DNA of 64,000 nt from Streptomyces sp. S3(2020) (GTDB taxonomy: Bacteria > Actinomycetota > Actinomycetes > Streptomycetales > Streptomycetaceae). The notes under the pieces are model-generated. The model was not told where the DNA came from and did no database searches. It saw nothing but the letters and a program-made list of their open reading frames with translations. Below, piece by piece: positions 8,903 to 16,244 of this stretch; the first letter of the stretch is position 1, and the number at the start of each line of letters is the position of its first letter. Location: contig NZ_JABERD010000003.1 of NCBI RefSeq assembly GCF_013044505.1, forward strand, positions 62,001 through 126,000, written 5' to 3'. The position numbers and the translations under genes were made by a program.

Positions 8903-9560
8903 TCAGCTGTCGGGGCGGGCGAACAAGCCGGGTTCGGGTTCGATGAGGATGCCCCGGCTGACCAGGCGTTTCAGTTTGGAGCGGATGTCTTCGGTGTCCT
9001 TCGGGAGGATCGGCAGGTCGAAGGCATGGCAGAGGCCGCGGGCGCGCATCGGTCGGTCCGCATCGGCCAGGGCCTTCCTCACACTGCCGCTCGGAGAGGC
9101 GACCTGGTCAAGCAGGGCGATTCCGGTGGTGTTCTCGTGCGCCGGGGCGGTCAGGACGAGGCAGTCGATGACGAGGCCCAGCACGTCCACGGCGTGGCAT
9201 CTCTTCCAGCCCGGCACCCTTTTCGCGGCGCCCCGGCCCGTCGTCTTGGCCGGGACGCCGACGGCCACGTGGATGCTCTGCGTATCCAGGACCACCAGGC
9301 TCGGGTCGGCTATGCGTTTCCGCTTCTCCCGCAGCTGCCGGCGCAGCAGGTCGTGAATGTCCTGGTCGGTGCCCTCGTCACGCCAGAGGTAGAAGTAGTA
9401 CTTCACCGCTCCGGGCGGGGCCATGTCATGGAGCCGGAACTCCCACTGACAACCCGTGCCGTTCTGTTAGAGGATCGCGTTCACGATCTCCCGCATCGCG
9501 TACTTGCCCTGATGCCCGCCGACCGACGGATGCCCAGCCTTCCATGCCGTGATCGCGGGT
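8903..9560 (-). pseudogene. IS5-family transposase relic
   Basis: From about 9560 leftward the frame reads KYAMREIVNAIL, then a TAA stop (9469-9467), then QNGTGCQWEF and VKYYFYLWRDEG, the N-terminal half of an IS5-group DDE transposase. The first catalytic region follows (SLVVLDTQSI, AVDVLGLVID). After about residue 110 of the downstream part the similarity ends and an unrelated charged, winged-helix-like tail follows (DTEDIRSKLKRLVSRGILIE). The later catalytic residues are missing and no terminal inverted repeats are evident. An inactive remnant, perhaps a fusion of two mobile-element pieces. Confidence 0.75.
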
Positions 9561-9665
9561 TCGGCTTGCGCGTGCTCATGCCGCAACCAAGTGAACCCCG
9601 AACTCCTGACCGGCAGCGATGCCCCAACGTCACACCATTGATCTGCTGGTCGCCCAGCTTGTCAC

Positions 9666-10607
9666 TCAGGGGAGAGAAATGGTGAGCGCTATCCCGAGCA
9701 TCGCGACCACGACCGATGGATTGGTTATTCCGAGGTCTCCCAGGACGCCCGCATGCGCGCGCATGAGGGTGTTGATGGCCTCGTCGTTCGGGTTGTTGAG
9801 ATGCCGATTACCGATCTCGGACATGGAGGCCCAGCTGTTCTCTAGGGCCAGGATGTGCGGCGGCGGTAGCACCGCTTCGGTGGTATAGGTATTGCGGAAC
9901 ATCTCCTCGATCGGGCGGAACCGGGCGGCCTCGGAGATCGTCTGGATGAGAACGATGAGGCCGCGGGCTTCCTGGGCCTCGCTGGACGCGCTCCGGGACA
10001 GGTCGCGGACCGCCTGCCGGACTGTGTTGGGAGACAGCGGAATGTTCGCGCGGTCGCCGACACGGCGCTCCAGCTGGAGGTAGCTGCCGTTATAGGAAGT
10101 GGTGCGCTCCCCTACCTGATTGCCGAAGGGGGGACTGCCGAACTCGATCCGGTTGTAGATGCGCTCGTTCACGTTGAGCCAGCCGACGACGAACAGGTCG
10201 CTGGCGCGGATCTGCAGCCGGATCTGACTCGGGGTGCTCGATCCCTCGTCCTGCACACTCATGTCGACGCTGAAGAATTCGCTCGTGGCGTCGGGGCGCG
10301 TGCGGTGCGTGTTGGCGCGCAGGAACTGGCCTCGGGACGCGCGCTGCCGCACCGCTTCGATCATGCTGGTGTAGCTGGACGCGCCAGCGTTTCGGTTGCC
10401 GATGTCCCAGGTGATGTCCTGGCCGTCGTCGATCGCGCTGGCCTTCTCCTGGAACTGGGGGACCATCAGGGCGGCGCCGCCCAGCAGCGCGGCGACGGCG
10501 AGGAAGAGGACCAGGAATTTCCCCTTGAACCACCGAGAGCCCCGTCTGTGCCCGCCACTGCCCGCCCGCGACGGCGTGGCTGGATGGGAAACCGAGCGTA
10601 TCTGCAT
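9666..10607 (-). CDS. Ribosome-inactivating protein (rRNA N-glycosidase), secreted or membrane-anchored
   Basis: 313 residues from ATG 10607, with AGAGGG five bases upstream. An Arg/Lys-rich N-terminus (about 1-30) and a hydrophobic segment (31-50) form a signal or anchor. The mature part has the ricin A-chain pattern: FVVGWLNVNERIYN (139-152), SYNGSYLQLERR (171-182), LIQTISEAARFRPIEE (220-235) and LALENSWASMSE (253-264). Expected active-site residues Tyr176, Glu226, Arg229 and Trp259 are present. The first active-site Tyr of ricin aligns with Trp143. The family removes one adenine from the sarcin-ricin loop of large-subunit rRNA. No lectin chain or immunity gene adjoins it. Genes on both sides are relics, so it stands alone. 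Confidence 0.85.
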   Translation of the reverse strand: MQIRSVSHPATPSRAGSGGHRRGSRWFKGKFLVLFLAVAALLGGAALMVPQFQEKASAIDDGQDITWDIGNRNAGASSYTSMIEAVRQRASRGQFLRANTHRTRPDATSEFFSVDMSVQDEGSSTPSQIRLQIRASDLFVVGWLNVNERIYNRIEFGSPPFGNQVGERTTSYNGSYLQLERRVGDRANIPLSPNTVRQAVRDLSRSASSEAQEARGLIVLIQTISEAARFRPIEEMFRNTYTTEAVLPPPHILALENSWASMSEIGNRHLNNPNDEAINTLMRAHAGVLGDLGITNPSVVVAMLGIALTISLP

Positions 10608-11194
10608 GTGAGCCCTCTCTGTCGGTGTGACGCCCCGTGGCGACGGATCTGCAGAAGGCATGGCCTGGAGGTGAAGTCCTCCCGAGCCTGCGGGCATATC
10701 GTCCGCGCGCCGTGGATTCCGGCCGGTGTGGGGAGCTGGTGCGCCTCAATCTCCACTTCGGGCATCAGAAGCCGATAGAGGCAGATGACCCTACCCATCA
10801 GTAACTCGAATGTTCGGGACGCTGCGCCAGCGCAGCCCGGCAGGCGGCTCCACGGACATTGGGTCAGCACCTGTCCCGCCGCAGCGGCTTCGACGGGCGT
10901 AAGCGTAAGGATGCTCCTTGACGGTCGGCCAACGCTTCCACCCTGGTCCACCACAACCCTGATTCCGAACGGCGTTCCGGGCCCAGCGGCTCGGCTGCCA
11001 TGGTCACGTGCGCTTCGGGGCCGGTCCGCTCGACGTGTGCTGGTCCTGGCAGCGGGACGTGGCACGCGGCGGAACTGTGAGCGGCGCAGCGTCGGTGTTG
11101 TGGGGTTCACCGTAGACGCTCTGGTGTCCCGTGCCGCACATGATGGAATCTCCGTCGGCGGAAGCGGAACGCGCCCGCAGCCTGGCCGGCGGGG
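10608..11194. other. Intergenic region with no supported gene
   Basis: Nearly 590 bases between the start of the ribosome-inactivating protein and the SpoIIE-type relic. The first 20 bases hold the RIP ribosome site. Several open frames cross the rest but I recognise no family, and the composition is less codon-biased than in neighbouring genes. It is probably degraded sequence from the genes fused at 11195. Confidence 0.4.
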
Positions 11195-11725
11195 GTGCCG
11201 ATCAGTTCCCTGCTGCGTGCGGTCCGCCTCGGATGGGGCATGCTCCTCGACCAGATGATCGAGGAGGTGACCCGATGGACAAGCGACGTCGAGCTGCTTG
11301 GCGCGACGGCGCGCCGACTGATCGCGATCGGCGATGAATTCTTGGACCTGCCCTCGGAGCAGGGCGTCCTTGCGTTGAAGGAGGAACGGGAGCGCAGGCT
11401 GCAGTGGCGGTTGTCCGTGGTGAACGAGGCGAGCATGCGCATCGGGACCACCCTGGACATGGCCCGCACCGCTCAGGAACTGGCGGATTTGACCACCGGG
11501 CACCCCGCAGACCAGGTCACCGTGGACCTGCTCGACGAGATCCTTGAAGTGCCAGACATCCCGCACACCCGTACAGGCAAAAAGCTGGAAGTCCCGGTCA
11601 AGCGGCTGCTCCAGGGCGTCCCGGTCGACCAGGTCCTCGCCCCGGCCGCGGTGGATGCCCCCGATCTCATCAACCACTTCGCCCGCCTGGGGATCGAACG
11701 CCAGGCTGCGCGGAACCAAACCTGA
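11195..11725 (+). pseudogene. Deletion chimera: GAF region of a SpoIIE-type phosphatase joined to acetoacetyl-CoA synthetase C-terminus
   Basis: An open frame of 176 codons. Residues about 70-115 read RLSVVNEASMRIGTTLDMAR and ELADLTTGHPADQVTVDLLD, the linker and GAF-domain start typical of streptomycete PAS/GAF/SpoIIE-family serine phosphatases. Directly after DLLD the frame continues EILEVPDIPHTRTGKKLEVP and VKRLLQG, the C-terminal end of acetoacetyl-CoA synthetase with its conserved Gly-Lys. Neither parent is functional: the phosphatase domain and nearly all of the synthetase are gone. The join is in frame at a shared Asp-Glu-Ile-like sequence, as in a short-homology deletion. A new small protein could be made but I have no evidence for that. 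Confidence 0.75.
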
Positions 11726-12088
11726 CCCACCGATCGGTGCCGCGCTGTCGGCGCCCTGGGCAGGGCCCGGGGTGTTCACGAGTGCTGATGAGCTGGGTCG
11801 GCATGAGGCCCTGAAGATCGTTCCCCTTGGTATCGAAAATCGTTACCCAGCCGTCGGGGGAACGGAACGGGTCGCCGCCGTCCGACCATTAGCGAGGCGT
11901 GCGTGACCGGTCCGCTGCCTGCGCCCCTCTTCCAGTGATGGCGTCAGGGCGACTTTCGAAGTGGTTTCAAAGTTATGGGTACTGAGCATGCGGCAGCCAT
12001 TGACGCCCGCCGTGGTGCCGACCGTCTTCCGGGCTTGCCGTGCGGCAGCCTGGGCCGCTGCCGTCTTCCGTCGGCCGGGCCGCGAGCG
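11726..12088. other. Intergenic region between convergent units
   Basis: About 360 bases after the chimera and before the end of the leftward IclR gene. No recognised coding sequence and no strong terminator hairpin were found. Confidence 0.4.
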
Positions 12089-12772
12089 CTACCTCTCGTA
12101 CCCCAGCAGGCGCGACAGCCCGGCAGACCGCCCCCGGACGTGTTCACTCCAGCTCACGATGGTCCTGGCGGGCATCCTGAACGACGGGCCGACGATGCTG
12201 AGTGCGGCCACGATGGTGCCGTGCGCGTCGCGGACCGGGGCCGCGATGGCCGTGGCGCCCTCGGTCGCGATGGCCTTGGCGACCGCGACCCCGCGCTCGT
12301 CGGTCTTCCCCAGCAGCGCCGCTCCGGCCGCCGTTCCCTCCATCGGCATGCTGCGCCCCGTCCAGTTGACGTGCCGGATGGGCTGCGGGCTCGGCACCTG
12401 CCGGAGATAGATCAGCGTCTGGGCGGCACCCCGGACGCTGAGGTAGCTCGACTCCCCGGTGTCCTCGGTGAGCGCGCGCAGCACCGGGCCGGAGAGCTCG
12501 ACGATGTCGGCCTCCGGCTCGTCGGGAACGCTCCGCCGCAGCGATGCGAACCGGCGGCCCGTCGAGTACGTGCCGGACTCGTCGCGGTCCAGGTACCCCC
12601 AGTGGATGAGGGCGCGTCCCAGCCGCATGGCAGTACTCGGTGACATGTCGAGCGCGCGGGCCAGTTCGGTCAGCGACTGCGGGCCCCTCTCCGCGACACA
12701 GGTCAGCATCATCAGTGCGCGGTGGACGGCCCGCGGACCGTCGGCTGCCTGTTCGAGATCGGGCGATGACAT
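12089..12772 (-). CDS. IclR-family transcriptional regulator
   Basis: 227 residues from ATG 12772 (GAGG seven bases upstream); a longer frame adds 12 Arg/Ala-rich residues without a better ribosome site. The winged helix is at about residues 15-75 (LTELARALDMSPSTAMRLGR), and the IclR effector domain follows (SYLSVRGAAQTLIYLRQV, GRSMPMEGTAAGAALL, IAAPVRDAHGTIVAALSIVG). It lies 99 bases downstream of the HutI-like gene on the same strand, and the rest of the betaine/histidine-type catabolic genes are transcribed divergently. It is the only regulator in the cluster and is probably its pathway-specific control. Whether it activates or represses is not visible. Confidence 0.88.
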   Translation of the reverse strand: MSSPDLEQAADGPRAVHRALMMLTCVAERGPQSLTELARALDMSPSTAMRLGRALIHWGYLDRDESGTYSTGRRFASLRRSVPDEPEADIVELSGPVLRALTEDTGESSYLSVRGAAQTLIYLRQVPSPQPIRHVNWTGRSMPMEGTAAGAALLGKTDERGVAVAKAIATEGATAIAAPVRDAHGTIVAALSIVGPSFRMPARTIVSWSEHVRGRSAGLSRLLGYER

Positions 12773-12870
12773 GGAAGGACCTCGGGCTCGGGCAGCGCCT
12801 GCGCGCATCAGTCGCAGGCTTGCGGGGATTTCGGCGTGCGCGCCACGGCGGATGGCTCTGATCGCCCATG

Positions 12871-14247
12871 CTATATCGCCGTTGAGCAGGCCCTCTTCGT
12901 CGTCCCGGGGGACAGCCGACGCCCTCGCTCCGCGACCAGTCGGCCGCCGGTGTACACCCGGTCGGCCATGTTCGTGCCGAAGCGGTGGACGACTTCGCCA
13001 TGGCTGCGTACGGACCAGACGACGAAGTCCGCGGCCTTGCCGGGGGCGAGGCTGCCGCGGGTGGACTCAAGGCCCAGCGCCGCGGCCGCGTTCAGGGTCG
13101 CCATGTGCCAGACCTGGGAGTACGACCAGCGGTAGAGCCGGGCCGCCAGCTGCATGACCGCCTGCATGGAGAGGGACGGCGCGGTGCCCGGGTTGTAGTC
13201 CGTGGACAGGGCGATCGCCGCGCCGGAGCCGAGGACCCGGCTCGCCCAGGCGGCCAGGTCCTTGGCGGGGCGTCCGCCGGGCGCGAGCGATGCCGTCATG
13301 TCGAGGAGGTGGTAGTTGGCGCCCGGGAAGACGACGCCGACGGTGTCGCTCGCGGCCAGGGTGCGCAGCGCGGCGTCGGACGCCTCGTCGAGGTGGTCGA
13401 CCGACACGGCGCCGAACTCGACCGCGAGTTCCGTGCCCCCGATGTCGCCGGTCTGGTCGGCGTGGAACTTCAGGCGCAGGCCCAGCGCACGCGCCGCCTC
13501 CGCGATGCGCCGGCTCTCCTTGGCGGTGAACGACACGGGGTCGCACGCCACGTCGCAGAAGTCGGCGGTGGCGGCGATGCGCGGCAGCGTGTCCAGGACC
13601 GTACGGATGTAGCCGTCGCGGTCGTCGAGGTACTCGGCCGGGACGGTGTGCGCCCCGAGGTAGGTGGCCGGGACGTGGACGGGATGGTCCAGCGCCTTCG
13701 TCAGGCGGAGCAGCCTGGTCTCGGAGTCGGGGTCCAGGCCGTATCCGGTCTTTGCCTCCAGTACGACGGTGCCGTGGGCCAGCGCCTCGTCCAGGTCCGC
13801 CAGGGCGCGTTCCGTGAGCTCGGCGTCGGAGGCGGCGCGGGTGGCCGCGATGGTGGTGCGGATGCCCGCGTCGATGCCGGGTACCGCCCGTTCCAGCACC
13901 TTGCCCTGCCATTCGTCGTGGCGGGATCCGCCGTACAGCAGATGCGTGTGCGGGTCGACGAAGGCCGGGGAGACGAGGCGGCCGTTCGCGTCGACGACGT
14001 GCTCGGCGTCGTACCGGGCTAGCAGGTCGGCCGTGTTGCCGATCGCGACCACGCGGCCGTCGTCGATGGCGAGCGCACCGTCGGGGATGACCTCAAGACG
14101 GTCGAGCCGGGCGCCACGTGCGGCGCCGTCGAGTGCCGGTGAGGGGGTGACGAGTTCCGAGGCGTGGACGACGAGAGTGTTAATCCTGTGTGTCAAGCCC
14201 GTTCCAATCAAATCGCTCTGACCATTGACTATCGCCATGCTTTTCAC
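12871..14247 (-). CDS. HutI-like imidazolonepropionase-family amidohydrolase
   Basis: Up to 458 residues; the true start may be ATG 14247, ATG 14238 or a TTG nearer to THRINTLVV, as no ribosome site decides. The TIM-barrel metal motif FVDPHTHLLYGG, the substrate loop AKTGYGLDPDSETRL, FHADQTGDIGG and STDYNPGT are all present, as in imidazolonepropionases, which open 4-imidazolone-5-propionate to N-formiminoglutamate. The family's usual HAEQ appears as HADQ. The cluster also has a MIO-less histidine-lyase homologue and a divergent urocanase, so the real substrate may be a ring-modified imidazolone (2-thioxo or 2-oxo), giving an N-(thio)carbamoyl- rather than N-formimino-glutamate. Transcribed with the IclR gene, divergent from the ureohydrolase. 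Confidence 0.85.
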   Translation of the reverse strand: MKSMAIVNGQSDLIGTGLTHRINTLVVHASELVTPSPALDGAARGARLDRLEVIPDGALAIDDGRVVAIGNTADLLARYDAEHVVDANGRLVSPAFVDPHTHLLYGGSRHDEWQGKVLERAVPGIDAGIRTTIAATRAASDAELTERALADLDEALAHGTVVLEAKTGYGLDPDSETRLLRLTKALDHPVHVPATYLGAHTVPAEYLDDRDGYIRTVLDTLPRIAATADFCDVACDPVSFTAKESRRIAEAARALGLRLKFHADQTGDIGGTELAVEFGAVSVDHLDEASDAALRTLAASDTVGVVFPGANYHLLDMTASLAPGGRPAKDLAAWASRVLGSGAAIALSTDYNPGTAPSLSMQAVMQLAARLYRWSYSQVWHMATLNAAAALGLESTRGSLAPGKAADFVVWSVRSHGEVVHRFGTNMADRVYTGGRLVAERGRRLSPGTTKRACSTAI

Positions 14248-14280
14248 CAGATGATAGCTTCCGTTTTCACGGTATGGCGA
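14232..14280. promoter_or_regulatory. Divergent promoter with inverted TCGCCAT / ATGGCGA
   Basis: The 7-base arms at 14232-14238 and 14274-14280 face each other across 35 bases that hold two copies of TTTTCAC (from 14240 and 14264). This is the only control region between the leftward hutI-like/iclR pair and the rightward nine-gene run, so it is the natural binding site for the IclR regulator. The left arm overlaps one possible HutI start. Confidence 0.4.
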
Positions 14281-14296
14281 TGAATGGAGTGGGGAA

Positions 14297-15286
14297 ATGG
14301 GTTCTCGGTCGACGGTGGAGCGCGGTACGCCCGGTCAGGCGGCCTACGGGCTGCGGCCGGCGGCCGTCCCGTTCCCGGGGGCGGACAGCCTGAGCGATCT
14401 CGACTGCCTGAGCGCGGCGTTCGCCGTCATCGGGGTGCCCTACGGCTCGCCGTACCGCATGGAGCTGGTCCACTCCGGCGCGGCCGACGCGCCCCGTCTC
14501 TTCCGTGAGCGCGCCGCCGCGCGCTTCGGTGCACACGCGGAGCGCTGGGACTTCGACCTGGAGGGCACGCTGTTCGGCACCACCGGGCTGGCGATGGCCG
14601 ACGTGGGCGACATGACCGGCGATCCGCGCGACCTCGCGGGGAACGCGGCGGCGGCGGTCGCGGCGATGCGCGTGATCGTGGAGCGCGGCGCGGTGCCGGT
14701 CGTGCTCGGCGGTGACGACTCCGTCCCGATCCTGTGCGCACGGGCGTTCGCGGCTGAGGAGCCTGTCATCAACGTCCTGCACGTGGACGCGCACATCGAC
14801 TTCCGTGACGAGGTCGACGGCATCCGGGACGGCTACTCCAGTCCCATCCGGCGCATGTCCGAGATGCCGTGGGTCGGGCAGATCGTGCAGGTCGGCATGC
14901 GCGGTACGGGCAGTGCCCGTCCGGAAGACGTGGAGGCGGCGCTGGCCGCCGGGAACACCATCGTCCCGGCCGCGCGCGTGCACCGCGACGGAATCGGGGT
15001 GGTGACCGAGGCGATGCGCTCGGACCTGCCGTGGTTCGTGTCGCTCGACGTCGACGGACTCGACCCGACCATCGCGCCGGGCACCAGCTGCCCGCTGCCC
15101 GGCGGGCTGGACTTCCGCGAGGCGAGCGCGCTGTTCACCGCGGTCGGACGGGACTTCGAGTTCGCCGGCATCGACGTGGTCGAGCACTTCCCCGGCCTGG
15201 ACGTGGGCGGCACGACGTCACTGACGCTCAGCAGGCTGCTGACCGTCCTCATCGGCCACGCGGCCCGCCGCAGGGCCCTGAGGTGA
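14297..15286 (+). CDS. Ureohydrolase (arginase/agmatinase/formiminoglutamase family)
   Basis: 329 residues. Dinuclear manganese motifs are visible: VVLGGDDSVPIL, HVDAHIDFRDEVDG and SLDVDGLDPTIAPGTSCPLP. In classical arginases the first motif is GGDHS; here the metal-ligand His is Asp, a variant that I believe occurs in one actinobacterial/rhizobial subgroup. The family hydrolyses guanidino, formimino or amidino bonds, releasing urea, formamide or an analogue. Beside HutI and urocanase homologues, it most plausibly cleaves the N-substituted glutamate that HutI produces, the role of HutG in histidine use. It heads the rightward run; cyanase follows 31 bases later. The exact substrate is inferred from context only. 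Confidence 0.85.
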   Translation: MGSRSTVERGTPGQAAYGLRPAAVPFPGADSLSDLDCLSAAFAVIGVPYGSPYRMELVHSGAADAPRLFRERAAARFGAHAERWDFDLEGTLFGTTGLAMADVGDMTGDPRDLAGNAAAAVAAMRVIVERGAVPVVLGGDDSVPILCARAFAAEEPVINVLHVDAHIDFRDEVDGIRDGYSSPIRRMSEMPWVGQIVQVGMRGTGSARPEDVEAALAAGNTIVPAARVHRDGIGVVTEAMRSDLPWFVSLDVDGLDPTIAPGTSCPLPGGLDFREASALFTAVGRDFEFAGIDVVEHFPGLDVGGTTSLTLSRLLTVLIGHAARRRALR

Positions 15287-15317
15287 AGGCAAGGAACATG
15301 ACGAGAGGAAACCGGAC

Positions 15318-15767
15318 ATGACCGATCTCCCCCAGTCGGACCTCACACGGCGCATCCGGCTCGCCCGCCACGCGAAGGGCGTGACCTGGGCCCAACTCGC
15401 CGAGCTGATCGGCAGGCCTCCCGCCTGGACGGTCGCCGCCCTGTTCGGGCAGCACGCGCTGAGTGCCGTCGAGGCGGAGCTGGTCGCGGAGGCGCTCGGG
15501 CTCTCGGCCGACGACGCGCTCGAACTCCAACTCCAGCCGTACCGGGGCACGTTGGACGGCGGCGCGCCGTCCGACCCGACCCTCTACCGCTTCTACGAGG
15601 CGCTCTCCGTCTACGGTCCCGCGATCAAGGAACTCATCCATGAGGAGTTCGGCGACGGGATCATGAGCGCCATCAACTTCAGCCTCTCCGTCGAACGCCG
15701 CCCGGATCCCGACGGCGACCGCGTCGTGGTCACGCTCGACGGCAAGTTCCTCGACTACCGCTGGTAG
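15318..15767 (+). CDS. cynS: Cyanate hydratase (cyanase)
   Basis: 149 residues, close to the standard 156. The N-terminal helix-turn-helix-like domain (VTWAQLAELIGRPPAWTVAA) precedes the catalytic region YRFYEALSVYGPAIKELIHE and GDGIMSAINFSLS, which supplies Arg91, Glu94 and Ser117, the equivalents of E. coli Arg96, Glu99 and Ser122. It decamerises and converts cyanate plus bicarbonate to ammonia and carbon dioxide. Good GAGG site just upstream. Its place between a ureohydrolase and a cupin inside a catabolic run, with no cynT or cynX, suggests that the pathway itself releases cyanate or a carbamoyl compound. Identification is firm; the source of its substrate is inferred. Confidence 0.93.
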   Translation: MTDLPQSDLTRRIRLARHAKGVTWAQLAELIGRPPAWTVAALFGQHALSAVEAELVAEALGLSADDALELQLQPYRGTLDGGAPSDPTLYRFYEALSVYGPAIKELIHEEFGDGIMSAINFSLSVERRPDPDGDRVVVTLDGKFLDYRW

Positions 15768-15820
15768 CCGACACCCCTGAAGAACTACCGCAGGAATCAC
15801 GAGAATCGAAGGAGTTGCAC

Positions 15821-16183
15821 ATGCCCGCGAACCCCGCGATGCAGAAGGCCGCACTGCTCGAAGCCGAGTCCGACGTGCACGGCCTCATCAGCAAGAAGAC
15901 CGCAGAGCTCGACGGCGTGGCGGTGACCGAGGTCACCTTCGGCGTCGGCGCGAAGTGGTCCAACGACCTCAAGGAGTACGCCGGAACCGAGCTGTGCGAG
16001 CTTCCGCACGTCGCGCTCGTCACGGCCGGCACGCTGGCCGTCCGCATGCTCGACGGCTCGTACGAGGAGTTCTCGGCCGGCGACGTGATGATGCTCCCGC
16101 CCGGGCACGACGCGTGGAGCGTCGGGGACACCGCCTGCACGTTCGTCGAGTTCTCCGTCGGGATCGACTACTACGACGCGTGA
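15821..16183 (+). CDS. Small cupin-domain protein
   Basis: 120 residues starting at ATG 15821 with AAGGAG six bases upstream; an in-frame TTG two codons earlier is a less likely start. A single small beta-barrel is suggested by ELPHVALVTAGTLAVRMLDG and GDVMMLPPGHDAWSVGD. Only two or three possible metal ligands (His, Glu) are visible, so it may be an isomerase-, hydrolase- or binding-type cupin rather than a dioxygenase. It lies in the run between cyanase and the molybdoenzyme, and so probably handles a pathway intermediate. Function unknown. Confidence 0.8.
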   Translation: MPANPAMQKAALLEAESDVHGLISKKTAELDGVAVTEVTFGVGAKWSNDLKEYAGTELCELPHVALVTAGTLAVRMLDGSYEEFSAGDVMMLPPGHDAWSVGDTACTFVEFSVGIDYYDA

Positions 16184-16244
16184 CCGTACGCCGACGCAGG
16201 GGCGCCCGCACCGCCCCTCGGCCGCGGCCCGCGCGGGAGAGCAC

